Below, piece by piece: positions 18,076-26,144 of a stretch of 64,000 nt of DNA. The position numbers and the translations under genes are program-made. The notes beneath the pieces were generated by a model. The model searched no databases, was not told the origin of the DNA, and saw only the letters and a program-made list of their open reading frames with translations. The DNA is from Nitrospira sp. (GTDB lineage: Bacteria > Nitrospirota > Nitrospiria > Nitrospirales > Nitrospiraceae). Position 1 is the first letter of the stretch; each line of letters starts with the position of its first letter. The stretch lies in assembly GCA_005116835.1 (NCBI GenBank), contig SWDM01000022.1, positions 98,073 to 162,072 of the forward strand, in the 5' to 3' direction.

Positions 18076-19094
18076 ATCACCTCCGGATATCCATCCTGAT
18101 GTGCCTGCAGACGAGCATAAAAACCCTTTTGCCATAATAATTCCTCGTGTGAGCCCTGCTCGATAATCTCGCCTTTCTCGATCACATAAATCCGGTGAGC
18201 CGGGCGCACCGTGCTCAGGCGGTGGGCAATGACAAAGACCGTGCGCCCGCTGCTGATCAGCGCCATGTTGTGTTGAATGATGGCTTCCGACTCGTAGTCC
18301 AAGGCACTCGTCGCTTCGTCAAAAATAAGAATGCGCGGATTGGCCACCAAGGCCCGGGCGATCGCGATCCGCTGACGCTGGCCGCCCGACAGCGAGCAGC
18401 CGTGCTCCCCAACCAGCGTGTCGTAGCCGTCCGCCAATTCCAGAATGAACTCATGCGCGCCGGCCAGCTTGGCCGCCTGCATGACCTGCTCCATCGCGAG
18501 CCCCGGATCGGCCAGCGCAATGTTGTCGCGGACGGATTGGTTGAACAGAAAGTTTTCTTGCAGCACGACGCCCACCTGCCGGCGCAACCAGGCCGGATCG
18601 ACTTGCGCCAGATCCACGCCGTCCACGAGAATGCGCCCCCGTTCCGGGACATACAGCCGCTGAATCAACTTCGCGATGGTACTCTTGCCCGAGCCCGATC
18701 GCCCGACGATACCAATGACCTGTCCTGGCGCGACCGAGAACGAGACCTTCCGCAGGACTTCCGTGCCATCCGGGCGATAGCGAAACGTCACCGCCTCGAA
18801 CACGACGTGCCCGGCCACTTGGGGCAGCGTCGTCCGGTTCGGATTGTAGGAGGGTTCCGGCTGCGTGTTGAGCACATCGCCCAAGCGCTGCACCGACACG
18901 CCCACCTGTTGAAACTCCTGCCAGAGATTGACCATCCGCAGCAACGGCCCTGTGACCTGGGCCGCCAGCATATTGAAGGCGATCAACTGGCCGATACTCA
19001 GACTCCCGTCGATGACCCGATAGGCTCCCACCCACAGGATGGCCACTGTCGGCGAATCCAAAATGGGGACTGGCGGCTGTCGGGGATCCAACAA
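18048..19094 (-). pseudogene. C-terminal fragment of a type I secretion (HlyB-like) ABC transporter
   Basis: The 348-aa frame has the last transmembrane helix region ([26 protein letters not shown]) and a complete ATPase domain: Walker [12 protein letters not shown], signature LSGGQRQR, Walker [12 protein letters not shown] and H-loop IAHRLSTV. It ends normally. An intact HlyB/LapB-type protein is about 700 aa with an N-terminal C39-like domain and six helices, all missing here. The first ~15 residues look unrelated and lie next to a GCGCG-rich repeat (19109 on), marking the breakpoint. No membrane-fusion partner is nearby. It is probably non-functional. Confidence 0.82.
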
Positions 19095-19108
19095 TAGGAG
19101 GGGAAGGA

Positions 19109-19330
19109 GGCTGATGATCTTCTGTGCTCGCGCAACGCGCAGCCGCGGAAGCCCCTCGCCCGGGGTAATGGCACGTCTCGGCGTGCCAGTGGGTGGGCGG
19201 GTGAGAAAGCTGCGCGCAGTGGAAGATCAATCAGCCCCCATCCCTGAAGAGAGAACGAGCGAGCTTGGAGGGGGGAAGGGGAGCGGCCAGGTGCCCTTCT
19301 TGCTCGCAGAACGCGCACGATAGGAATGTG
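19109..19330. repeat. GCGCG-rich dispersed repeat, copy 1
   Basis: It contains the unit GTGCTCGCGCAACGCGC near 19116-19135 and a related unit near 19298-19320. A block with AAAGCTGCGCGCAGTGG and CAGCCCCCATCCCTG (19205-19250) recurs in reverse complement at 36864-37060. It directly adjoins the broken ABC transporter gene. Confidence 0.75.
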
Positions 19331-19532
19331 CACATTCAATGCGCCACCCTGAGATAGCCAAAGTTGACTCGGGAAGAGTACAGACCCGTTCTTTTTTTGT
19401 CCTCAAATGCTCACCATCCATACCTCTCCGTAAATACATCCATTTCGACTTTCTGCTCATTGACTTGTTAGAACAAAGACAGGGCTTTTCTGTGGTGTAC
19501 CTGAGTACCTTCCTACCAGTGAGAGAACGAAC

Positions 19533-20276
19533 ATGGACGTGCCAATACTGCGCGAACAGGTTGAGCGAAACATTCTGTTGATCCGTGGACACCGAGTAAT
19601 GCTGGATACGGATCTCGCAATTCTGTATGGAGTTCTTCCAAAAAGGCTTAACGAACAAGTTCAACGCAACAAGAAGAGATTTCCTTCAGACTTCATGTTC
19701 CAGTTGATGCCTAAAGAAGTCGAACGTTTAAGGTCGCAATTTGCGACCTTAAAGACAGGTCGTGGAGAACACAGCAAATATCGTCCCTATGCCTTTACCG
19801 AACAGGGGGTCGCGATGCTCTCAAGCGTGCTGCATAGCGAGCGCGCCATCCAAGTTAATATTGCCATCATGCGAGCGTTCGTTAAGCTTCGAGAGATGAT
19901 CGGCTCAAATAAGGGACTTTCTCGACGCCTCAATGAATTGGAAAAGAAATACGAGGGAGCGACCAGGTGCCCTCCTTGCTCGCAGAACGCGCGGCCTAGG
20001 AAGGCCCTCGTTCGATGCGCGCAGTCGAGGGCAACCTTGGCCACTCCCCTATGGAGAGGTAGAGAAAGGACACGGACGGGAGAACACCCAAGTTGGTCCT
20101 GTACTCCCGGAACAGAGAATGGACTGGAGCCTGATGATCTTCTGTGCTCGCGCAACGCGCGGTCTAAGAAGACCCTCGTTGGACGCGCACACATTAGGAA
20201 ACCGCAAGGGCGCCCCTCCAGTACTAGAGGAAGAGGATACTTGGAGTGTTTGGCAGACAGCCACACATGGGCATAG
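19533..20276 (+). CDS. ORF6N-domain DNA-binding protein with repeat-derived C-terminus
   Basis: The 247-aa frame is genuine up to about residue 147. The ORF6N (KilA-N-type) domain shows LIRGHRVMLDTDLAILYGV, RLNEQVQRN, RFPSDFMFQL, YAFTEQGVAMLSSVL and NIAIMRAFVKLRE. Such proteins occur in phages and mobile elements and are thought to bind DNA. From about residue 148 (EGATRCPPCSQNAR on) the protein is translated from the GCGCG-rich repeat at 19968-20250 and loses family character, so the native C-terminal coiled coil has been cut off. A functional truncated protein is possible. Confidence 0.7.
   Translation: MDVPILREQVERNILLIRGHRVMLDTDLAILYGVLPKRLNEQVQRNKKRFPSDFMFQLMPKEVERLRSQFATLKTGRGEHSKYRPYAFTEQGVAMLSSVLHSERAIQVNIAIMRAFVKLREMIGSNKGLSRRLNELEKKYEGATRCPPCSQNARPRKALVRCAQSRATLATPLWRGRERTRTGEHPSWSCTPGTENGLEPDDLLCSRNARSKKTLVGRAHIRKPQGRPSSTRGRGYLECLADSHTWA
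19968..20250. repeat. GCGCG-rich dispersed repeat, copy 2
   Basis: Two units of the family lie here: 19975-20024, containing CGCGGCCTAGGAAGGCCCTC, and 20134-20190, containing CGCGGTCTAAGAAGACCCTC. The short stems GGCC/GGCC and GGTC/GACC differ by paired changes. The repeat overwrites the 3' end of the ORF6N gene. Confidence 0.75.
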
Positions 20277-20618
20277 ATCAGTTATCTATGAAAACGCAGA
20301 ATGTCCCTGTTTCTTCCTCTCCATTGATTCTAAGTCCTGTGATTATGGTTGAGCATACATTTCTTTCCACTTGTTCTTTCGTATATCGCCTGAACGTCAT
20401 TAGTCTCCACCAATCAATACCAACACCCTCCCACCGTAACCCTTGGGCCAGGAATTTCACCGTAACGGTACCGAACCCAGGATAATCGAGGGGGAGTATC
20501 AGCATGACATACCATTAGAGGAACTTAGGGGGGTCATGTTACACTGCACTCCATGGTCAGCAGGGCACAAGAACAAACCTAGACAGGCATTACCTGGGAA
20601 AGCACACAGACGGGAAGC
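20277..20618. other. intergenic upstream of rpsU, no gene called
   Basis: This 340-base region should carry the rpsU promoter. A 75-codon minus-strand frame (20278-20505) exists but matches no family I know, and it has no convincing ribosome site. It may be remnant DNA from the rearranged neighbourhood. Confidence 0.4.
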
Positions 20619-20813
20619 ATGGAAATCAAAGTCTTCAATAATAATGTCGAGAAAGCCCTCAAAATTGCCAAGAAGAAACTTGCAGGAGAAGGACTCTTCC
20701 GCGAACTGAAGCGGCGGCGTTTTTATGAAAAGCCGAGTGTCAGGAAGAAATCAAAACAACTAGAGGCGAAACGGCGGCGTAACAAGTTGTTGGCGAAGCG
20801 TAATCCAGAGTGA
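20619..20813 (+). CDS. rpsU: 30S ribosomal protein bS21
   Basis: A 64-aa protein of standard S21 size. It is strongly basic, beginning MEIKVFNNNVEKALKIAKKK and containing the conserved GLFRELKRRRFYEKPSVRKK segment, with a Lys/Arg-rich C-terminal tail. S21 binds near the 3' end of 16S rRNA and assists initiation. The gene stands alone between rearranged DNA and a large inverted repeat. Confidence 0.95.
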   Translation: MEIKVFNNNVEKALKIAKKKLAGEGLFRELKRRRFYEKPSVRKKSKQLEAKRRRNKLLAKRNPE

Positions 20814-21047
20814 GCGTCCTTCCACGGGCTTGCCCACTTGGTTGATCCCCACTCTTGCCTGCAGAATGGAGGTCAGGCGTGAGTTTTGACTTATTTATGT
20901 GAGAAAGAGATGGAATGGTTGCCTGACCTTGCACCTGACCAACCCTATGGCAGCCTACATGAGCAAGGTCGGTGTAGGTAACCAACCGATCCTACCCCTA
21001 AGCCGTCTACACTAATCCCGTGACCCTGTCGTAAGCAGTTCCTTCTG

Positions 21048-21246
21048 GCGCGAGGGGGAGCGGGTCGGCACCCGTTGTCGGAAGGGCGGGGCCCCACCGA
21101 GGCATGACCGAAATGAAAAGCCGGAACTGACCAAAGTACCGCGATCACATGATCGCGGCTGCGGGAATTCCGGAAGGATTCCACGAGGTCACGCCCGGAA
21201 GGGTCGCCCCGGGAGACGCGGGTGCTGACCCGCTCCCCCCTCGCGC
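21048..21246. other. large inverted repeat, possible structured RNA
   Basis: The outer arms 21048-21073 (GCGCGAGGGGGAGCGGGTCG and following) and 21220-21246 (GGGTGCTGACCCGCTCCCCC and following) pair over about 26 bp with one mismatch and one bulge. In the centre, CCGCGATCA and TGATCGCGG (21139-21158) form a second stem with a 2-nt loop. No coding frame accounts for it. It does not match the consensus sequences I know for tmRNA, SRP RNA, RNase P RNA or cobalamin riboswitches. The rest of 20814-21633 has no gene I can support; heptamer-like words of ATTCCTC or CTCACGC type lie at about 21345-21490. Confidence 0.6.
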
Positions 21247-21633
21247 ACGGCGAAACAGAGAGGCCGGGAATCTTTTACAATTGTTCAACCTGAAAACCTG
21301 CCCTAATGCCCTACCCTACTCCGATTTGCTCCTTGCACCACACCCGTAACCCCTCACGCCTCGCGCAACGGTCCGCCGATTCTCTTGACGTCCCATTCCT
21401 CACTGCTCATTCCAACCATTCCAAATTAATCATTCAACATTAAACATTTCACCACCCTGTCCCTCACGCCTGACACTTCACACCATTTTTATTTTGAGGG
21501 GTTCCTGAGGCGCATCATGTCATCGGCAGGATAAATGCCGCGGGCAACTGCGCCCCCCCGGCTCGGTGGTTGCTTTCCAAATAAATTAAGAATACTGTTC
21601 CCGAAACTCGCCTTCAATGCTCGGGAATAGATC

Positions 21634-22428
21634 ATGGCCGTTCACAAACTCATGCCCATGCCTATCTTGGAGTGGTGTAAGAAACCCAAAGTTATAGCAG
21701 CGGTTGTTTGCGCAGGATTTGCATCAGGCACATTCGTTCCCTATCTCGTGTTCGGTTCTGCTCCGGATGATCCCAGCTGTGGACGATTCGACTACAACAG
21801 AAAGTGCGATCTCTCGCCGACTCTTTTCCTGATTGTGGATTTAATTATCGGCGTTCTCTTGGCTGTATTCTTTCACTATTTGTCAAAACGTAATCAAATA
21901 CGGTTAGATCAAATCATCGAGTCTCAGGAAGCACTGAGAAATAAACGGATGGATTATGCTGCCAAACATCTGAAGCAGCTCTTTCACCTCACGCTTTTCA
22001 CGATGAGCGTCACGAAACGATCGATTACTCACTACAACTTAACCGTGGGATTGAAGGATGACGAAAAGCCAATGTGGATGCAGTCGGTGACGCTCTCTGA
22101 GCTCAGGAGAGACGAAGCGAAATTGGGCCGCGTGTTGCAATCAGTGAGAAGTATCCTCACCGCCGCAAACGATGTGCTCGACCCTGACATGGTGAACAGG
22201 GTCGACGGTGTGTGTAACTATCTTGGCGAAATATCTGTAGAGCAAAAAGCGGACGGGACGATGGAATTCCCCAAATATGATGTGTGCAGGATGAAAGTGG
22301 GGTACTTGATCGAGCTGCTTCAAACCTATTCCCGTGAGACCCGTTCGTTCAAAGACATCGTCGAAGAAACATATAGAACTTCTACCGTTGAGTCTGAACC
22401 TGATCTGGCAGAGGAGGTAAAACACTAA
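21634..22428 (+). CDS. membrane protein of unknown function
   Basis: A 264-aa protein. Two predicted transmembrane helices lie at about residues 20-40 (VIAAVVCAGFASGTFVPYLV) and 66-86 (LFLIVDLIIGVLLAVFF), with a Cys-containing loop between them (PSCGRF, YNRKCD). A cytoplasmic helical domain of about 175 residues follows, with no motif I recognise. The next gene begins at the very next base after the stop codon, so the two are almost certainly co-translated. The pair may act together, but the function is unknown. Confidence 0.75.
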   Translation: MAVHKLMPMPILEWCKKPKVIAAVVCAGFASGTFVPYLVFGSAPDDPSCGRFDYNRKCDLSPTLFLIVDLIIGVLLAVFFHYLSKRNQIRLDQIIESQEALRNKRMDYAAKHLKQLFHLTLFTMSVTKRSITHYNLTVGLKDDEKPMWMQSVTLSELRRDEAKLGRVLQSVRSILTAANDVLDPDMVNRVDGVCNYLGEISVEQKADGTMEFPKYDVCRMKVGYLIELLQTYSRETRSFKDIVEETYRTSTVESEPDLAEEVKH

Positions 22429-22935
22429 ATGGCACCACGTGATGACAATGAGCGGGCTCTAGGCGGTCGTGACTACAGAAAGGCATTCGGTCAATTTTCA
22501 TCCAATAAAACTCAAAGAATTTCGACCTTGAAACCAGTCGAGGTTCTATTCGACGCGCAATCAGATGCCGGTGGAAACGTCCATACGATAGATTTTGACA
22601 AAGGCGATATCATCATCAAACAGTCCGGCATGTACCTGATCATCGCAGGTCCGCAGGTCGGTAAGGTAAGGGGCGCGAGCCCCCGGTGGATCGATCTTTG
22701 GCTCAGGGTGAATAACATCGATGTGCCGAATTCGAACATACGGGCTGTGTTAATCGATCCCGAGGAAAAGACCGTTGCCATCATGAACTCCGTGTTGCCT
22801 CTCAATCGAGGCGATACACTGAATATTGTCATGGCAGCGGAGACCATTGAGGAAGGCATGGGACTCGAGGCGATTGCACCGGATGGTGAACCGACAATCC
22901 CGAGTATCATCGTCACAGTCGTACAGTTGGATTGA
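22429..22935 (+). CDS. C1q/TNF-like jelly-roll protein (tentative)
   Basis: A 168-aa protein without signal peptide. From about residue 40 the pattern of short beta-strands (VHTIDFDKGDIIIKQSGMYLI, IDLWLRVNNIDV, MNSVLPLNRGDTLNIVMAA, then a last strand SIIVTVVQLD) resembles bacterial C1q/TNF-type jelly rolls, which usually form trimers. This is inference from strand pattern only. It directly follows the membrane protein gene with no spacer and is followed by a hairpin. Confidence 0.65.
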   Translation: MAPRDDNERALGGRDYRKAFGQFSSNKTQRISTLKPVEVLFDAQSDAGGNVHTIDFDKGDIIIKQSGMYLIIAGPQVGKVRGASPRWIDLWLRVNNIDVPNSNIRAVLIDPEEKTVAIMNSVLPLNRGDTLNIVMAAETIEEGMGLEAIAPDGEPTIPSIIVTVVQLD

Positions 22936-22947
22936 AGTCTACACCGT

Positions 22948-22999
22948 CGCCTCGGTTGGCTATCTACTCTGTGTGAGACTGTGAGGGCCAACCAAGGCG
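22948..22999 (+). terminator. hairpin downstream of the jelly-roll gene
   Basis: CGCCTCGGTTGGC (22948-22960) and GCCAACCAAGGCG (22987-22999) form a 13-bp stem with one mismatch and a 26-nt loop, starting 13 bases after the stop codon. No strong U-tract follows. Confidence 0.5.
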
Positions 23000-23170
23000 T
23001 CGGGAAGGGTTTCTGCATTTTGTTTCTTGCACCGCACCCTACCCCCTTACGCCAGACTATTCACCCATATCGCGCCTCACTCCATTCCTACTCCATCAAC
23101 GCTCAAGAATAAGCTGAAAAAGACCGATCATTAGTATTGAAAGCACCCGACCAACCTCTTTGGAGTGAAC

Positions 23171-23812
23171 ATGCTGACAGCTATCGGCGATGTGATGCGG
23201 CGCGTGTACGAACGAGGTTGGATTACGACAAGAGACGGGAACATCAGTATGCGAAAGCGCGAGGGGAAGTTTCTCTACATTACCCCCTCAGGCTGGCGAA
23301 AGACCATTGTGCATCCGGAGCATGTCGTGCGGATCGAGATTGTACGCGAGTCCTCGACAGGCGAACAGACTCTGAAGATCCGGGAGGGTCAGCACCCGTC
23401 AGGAGAGCTGTGGATGCACTGGAACTTACAGCAAGTGGGAAGAAAAACCAGAACGGTCGTGCATGTCCATTCCACTCACATCGTAGCCGCCATCTATGCC
23501 GGCATTGATTTGCAGGCCATCAGCGCAGAATTCCCCGAGATCTCGCGCTATACCAGAGTGGGACCGACGGTGTCGGCCTTGCCGGCCCTATCCCGTGAAC
23601 TCGCGGACGCGACGGCTGAATGTCTTGGCCTCGGCAAGGACGGGGCTCTGGCCTTCGATATCGTGGGCCAGGCCAACCACGGCGTCTGCGCAGTCGCAAC
23701 GGACCCATGGTCCGCCTATGAACATATCGAGCGACTCGACCACATTTGCGAGATTGTCCTCAAGAGCGGTCTTGGCAGATCTGCTCATCTGGCTAGATCC
23801 CTGGCAGCTTAG
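23171..23812 (+). CDS. class II aldolase/adducin-family protein
   Basis: A 213-aa protein of the araD/fucA-like class II aldolase fold. It shows the family's early TTRDGNISMR and TPSGWRKT motifs, the zinc-binding VVHVHST pair, and a C-terminal NHGVCAVATDPWSAYEHIERLDH segment that should supply the third His. Members cleave or epimerise sugar phosphates, or act as methylthioribulose-phosphate dehydratases; the substrate cannot be told here. The ATG at 23171 has GGAG 5 nt upstream. No sugar-metabolism genes adjoin it. Confidence 0.85.
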   Translation: MLTAIGDVMRRVYERGWITTRDGNISMRKREGKFLYITPSGWRKTIVHPEHVVRIEIVRESSTGEQTLKIREGQHPSGELWMHWNLQQVGRKTRTVVHVHSTHIVAAIYAGIDLQAISAEFPEISRYTRVGPTVSALPALSRELADATAECLGLGKDGALAFDIVGQANHGVCAVATDPWSAYEHIERLDHICEIVLKSGLGRSAHLARSLAA

Positions 23813-23825
23813 AAAATCCTTTTCT

Positions 23826-23882
23826 CCGATACAATTCACCACTTACAACTTACCCCTCACGCCTTACCCCTTACCCTTCACT
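23826..23882. repeat. heptamer array (CTTACCC type)
   Basis: About seven 7-nt words of CTTACCC type start 14 bases after the aldolase stop codon. No inverted partner array was seen. Confidence 0.55.
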
Positions 23883-23893
23883 GAAATCGCCCC

Positions 23894-24307
23894 TCACACC
23901 TGACGTTTCACCTTCCGCTGCGCGGAGAGGAAAGAGGAGACCTTGTCCCGTACTGTTTCAGAGAGCATCAACAGGGTAGCAATGCCGATGCCGATCCCAT
24001 CCACCACCAAATCCTCAACCGAAGCTTGCCGGCCATGAATCGATCCTTGTAACACTTCAGTCCAGAGACCGAAGACAAGCGCCGCAGCTGCTGCGACCGG
24101 AAACGCATATGACGAAGGCCACCCGCGACGTTTCAGCAAGAGAATCAGCAGCACAGCCAAGATTCCATAGGCCGGCGCATGAGCCAAATCCCAAAGACCG
24201 CTCGGCATCAACGACATCAATTTTCCGACAACACCGTCCCCCGGCACGATTATCGCGCCGAAATAGAGCAGGCCCATGTAGCCCAGCACAACAATTCCGA
24301 ACCCCAC
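23894..24307 (-). CDS. VanZ-like membrane protein (copy 1)
   Basis: A 137-aa protein with about four transmembrane helices and the VanZ-family elements WDLAHAPAYGILAVL and VFGLWTEVLQG, followed by RQASVEDLVVDGIGI with acidic residues near the membrane. The start is GTG with GGGAGG 5 nt upstream. It is a close paralog of the next gene upstream (24499-24942), sharing GYMGLLYFGA and AAAAALVFGLWTEV. VanZ-like proteins are linked to envelope stress and glycopeptide tolerance in some bacteria; the role here is unknown. Confidence 0.83.
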   Translation of the reverse strand: MGFGIVVLGYMGLLYFGAIIVPGDGVVGKLMSLMPSGLWDLAHAPAYGILAVLLILLLKRRGWPSSYAFPVAAAAALVFGLWTEVLQGSIHGRQASVEDLVVDGIGIGIATLLMLSETVRDKVSSFLSAQRKVKRQV

Positions 24308-24404
24308 GATTCCTCCCAGCGCAACTTACTCATCGCAGATTCGGTGTATGAGACAGGTCTGGCGATTTCAGACCAAGCTCTGAGATCAAGAGCGCGTTCG
24401 TCTG

Positions 24405-24470
24405 GTCACTCAGGTTTATCTCATCTATCCGATTTTTCCGGTTTGTGTGGTTTGAAAAAAAACAATATGA
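24405..24470. repeat. half nonamer array (single arm)
   Basis: GGTTTATCTCATC and CCGGTTTGTGTGGTTTG words resemble one arm of the TGGTT-type nonamer family, without a clear inverted arm. It lies between the two VanZ-like genes. Confidence 0.35.
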
Positions 24471-24498
24471 ACCGGCGCGCCTGTTGGCTGGAGAGCAA

Positions 24499-24942
24499 TC
24501 AAGACCATAAACAGGTTGAGGCAATCCTGTTTCGTACCGCAGTAGAGAGCATCAATACCGAGGCGACCGCGATTCCGATCGCATCCACCACCAGATCATC
24601 GGCGCTCGTTTCCCTGCCTTGAACCGATCCTTGAAACACTTCGGTCCAGAGACCGAAGACCAGAGCCGCAGCTGCTGCGACTGAAATGGCGTAAGTCAAC
24701 GGCCAAGCACGGTACAGGAGACCGCGGATCAGTAATAGGGCCAAGATTCCATAGCCAGGGGCATGGGCCCAATCCAAGAAATTATCTGGCAATTGCGACA
24801 TCAGCTGTCCAGAAAGACCGATTCCCGGAATAACCATCGCCCCGAAATAGAGCAGACCCATGTAGCCCAGCACGATTCCAATTGCCAAGATCACCCCCCA
24901 GGACTCTACGGTAAAACTGGTACGAGAGAGTGAACATTCCAT
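24499..24942 (-). CDS. VanZ-like membrane protein (copy 2)
   Basis: A 147-aa tandem paralog of the preceding VanZ-like gene, with the same GYMGLLYFGA, WAHAPGYGILALL and LVFGLWTEVFQG motifs and about four transmembrane helices. I take the ATG at 24942, preceded by a GGGGG stretch, over the TTG three codons upstream. Both copies are on the minus strand, about 190 bases apart, consistent with local duplication. Confidence 0.82.
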   Translation of the reverse strand: MECSLSRTSFTVESWGVILAIGIVLGYMGLLYFGAMVIPGIGLSGQLMSQLPDNFLDWAHAPGYGILALLLIRGLLYRAWPLTYAISVAAAAALVFGLWTEVFQGSVQGRETSADDLVVDAIGIAVASVLMLSTAVRNRIASTCLWS

Positions 24943-25219
24943 TGCCCCCAATCAAGTTTCAGGACAACAGGAAAATGACGCACAAGCCTTGCGAGGATAC
25001 TAGTCTTGAAGGGGGGATACTATTGGGCGTTAGTAGGGGGAGGAACAGGTGTAGGCCCTCACTGTCCTTACAAGCCGACAAGAATATAGAGAACAGATGC
25101 GGAGGTCGAACCAGCACATTCCCTTCGTGGGCGTTCCGCGAGCAGGAGGACGACCAAGCCGTGCTACCCAGTTCCATCCAAACTCGCTGATACTTCTACT
25201 ACAAGGGGAGGCCCGATTG

Positions 25220-25410
25220 GTCTCCTACTGCGCTCGTCCAACGAGGGCCTTCTGAGGCCGCGCGTTGCGCGAGCACCGATATCAATATTCCCTCTAAGCT
25301 CGCTCGTTTATCTCCCCAAGTGGGTAGCCTGGATTTGCCCTTAACTGCGCCCGTCGAACGAGGCCCTTCTCAGGGCGCGCGTTCCGGGAGCAAAAAGGGC
25401 CAACCAGGCT
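25220..25410. repeat. GCGCG-rich dispersed repeat, copy 3
   Basis: Two units lie here: 25226-25283, with CGAGGGCCTTCTGAGGCCGC and GCGTTGCGCGAGCAC, and 25345-25395, with GAGGCCCTTCTCAGGGCGCG. A partial unit (GGGCGTTCCGCGAGCA) lies near 25128. Outer inverted words GTGGGTAGCCTGG and CCAGGCTACCCAC enclose the second unit. The stretch 24943-25219 has no gene that I can support. Confidence 0.7.
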
Positions 25411-25415
25411 ACCCA

Positions 25416-26144
25416 CTATTTCCATCCTTCGCCCCCTGTCCCTCCTCCGAATCCTCCGAAGTTCCCGCCGAATCCCCCCTGCCCGGTTCCCCAGTACTCA
25501 CCTTTTTGAATCCGCTTGTAGGGGTGCCGCAGATCTGGGCGGCAGATCCACCAGAAGAACGAGAAGGCCCCGATACCTGTGAAGAGGGTCAGCCAGAGCC
25601 CCAGACCCTTGGCATGTCCCTTTGCGATATCGCCGACTCGTACCTCTTGCACGGGAGAAGCGAGCGCCACCACCGAGAGATAGAGGCCTTCGCCGAAATG
25701 TCCCAACTCAATCGACGGCTGCAAGCTCTCCCGCCCGACTTTATCGATGACCGCCGGAGTAATCACCGGAAACATCTTGCGCCCCAACGTAATCGCTGCC
25801 TGTCGTTCCTGCACCGCCACCAGCACCATGATGCCATGTTCTTGTTGCGTCGACCCGATGCCCCATTTCTCATAGAGCGCTGTCGCATACTCGTTGGCCG
25901 ACCCAAACGGCTTGATGGTCGGAACGGTCACCACGACCATTTCCACGCCGGTTTTCCGCTCGAGGTCTTGACAGACGGATCGGATGCGCTCTTTCCAATC
26001 CCCATCGATCGCCTTCGCATGGTCGCTCACAAAGCCGAGAGGCCCAGGCAGCGGGATCTTGGATCGTTCGTAAGGAGCAGCCTGAGCTATTCCTGCGAGG
26101 AGAATACAACAGAATGCCGCGGCCATACCGACGATTTTCGTCAT
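25416..26144 (-). CDS. TPM-domain (YgcG-type) exported membrane protein
   Basis: A 242-aa protein. A signal peptide (residues 1-22, GIAQAA) is followed by a TPM domain (about 35-165: FVSDHAKAID, TGVEMVVVTVPTI, GIGSTQQEHGIMVLVAV, then FPVITPAVID). A transmembrane helix (about 183-202) and a Gly/Phe-rich tail (GGFGGNFGGFGGG) complete it. TPM proteins are widespread; some have phosphatase activity or roles in photosystem repair, while bacterial roles are mostly unknown. It overlaps the upstream nucleotidyltransferase-like gene by 4 bases. Confidence 0.88.
   Translation of the reverse strand: MTKIVGMAAAFCCILLAGIAQAAPYERSKIPLPGPLGFVSDHAKAIDGDWKERIRSVCQDLERKTGVEMVVVTVPTIKPFGSANEYATALYEKWGIGSTQQEHGIMVLVAVQERQAAITLGRKMFPVITPAVIDKVGRESLQPSIELGHFGEGLYLSVVALASPVQEVRVGDIAKGHAKGLGLWLTLFTGIGAFSFFWWICRPDLRHPYKRIQKGEYWGTGQGGFGGNFGGFGGGTGGEGWK

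Noticed and set aside
18195..19097. Long open plus-strand frame (300 codons)
   Set aside because: It is antisense to the ABC transporter ATPase fragment, whose Walker and signature motifs are unmistakable.
20278..20505. 75-codon minus-strand frame upstream of rpsU
   Set aside because: It reads like protein in places but has no ribosome site, family or partner; kept out as unsupported.
20945..21349. Small frames across the large inverted repeat
   Set aside because: They are by-products of GC-rich palindromic DNA; no start site or domain supports them.
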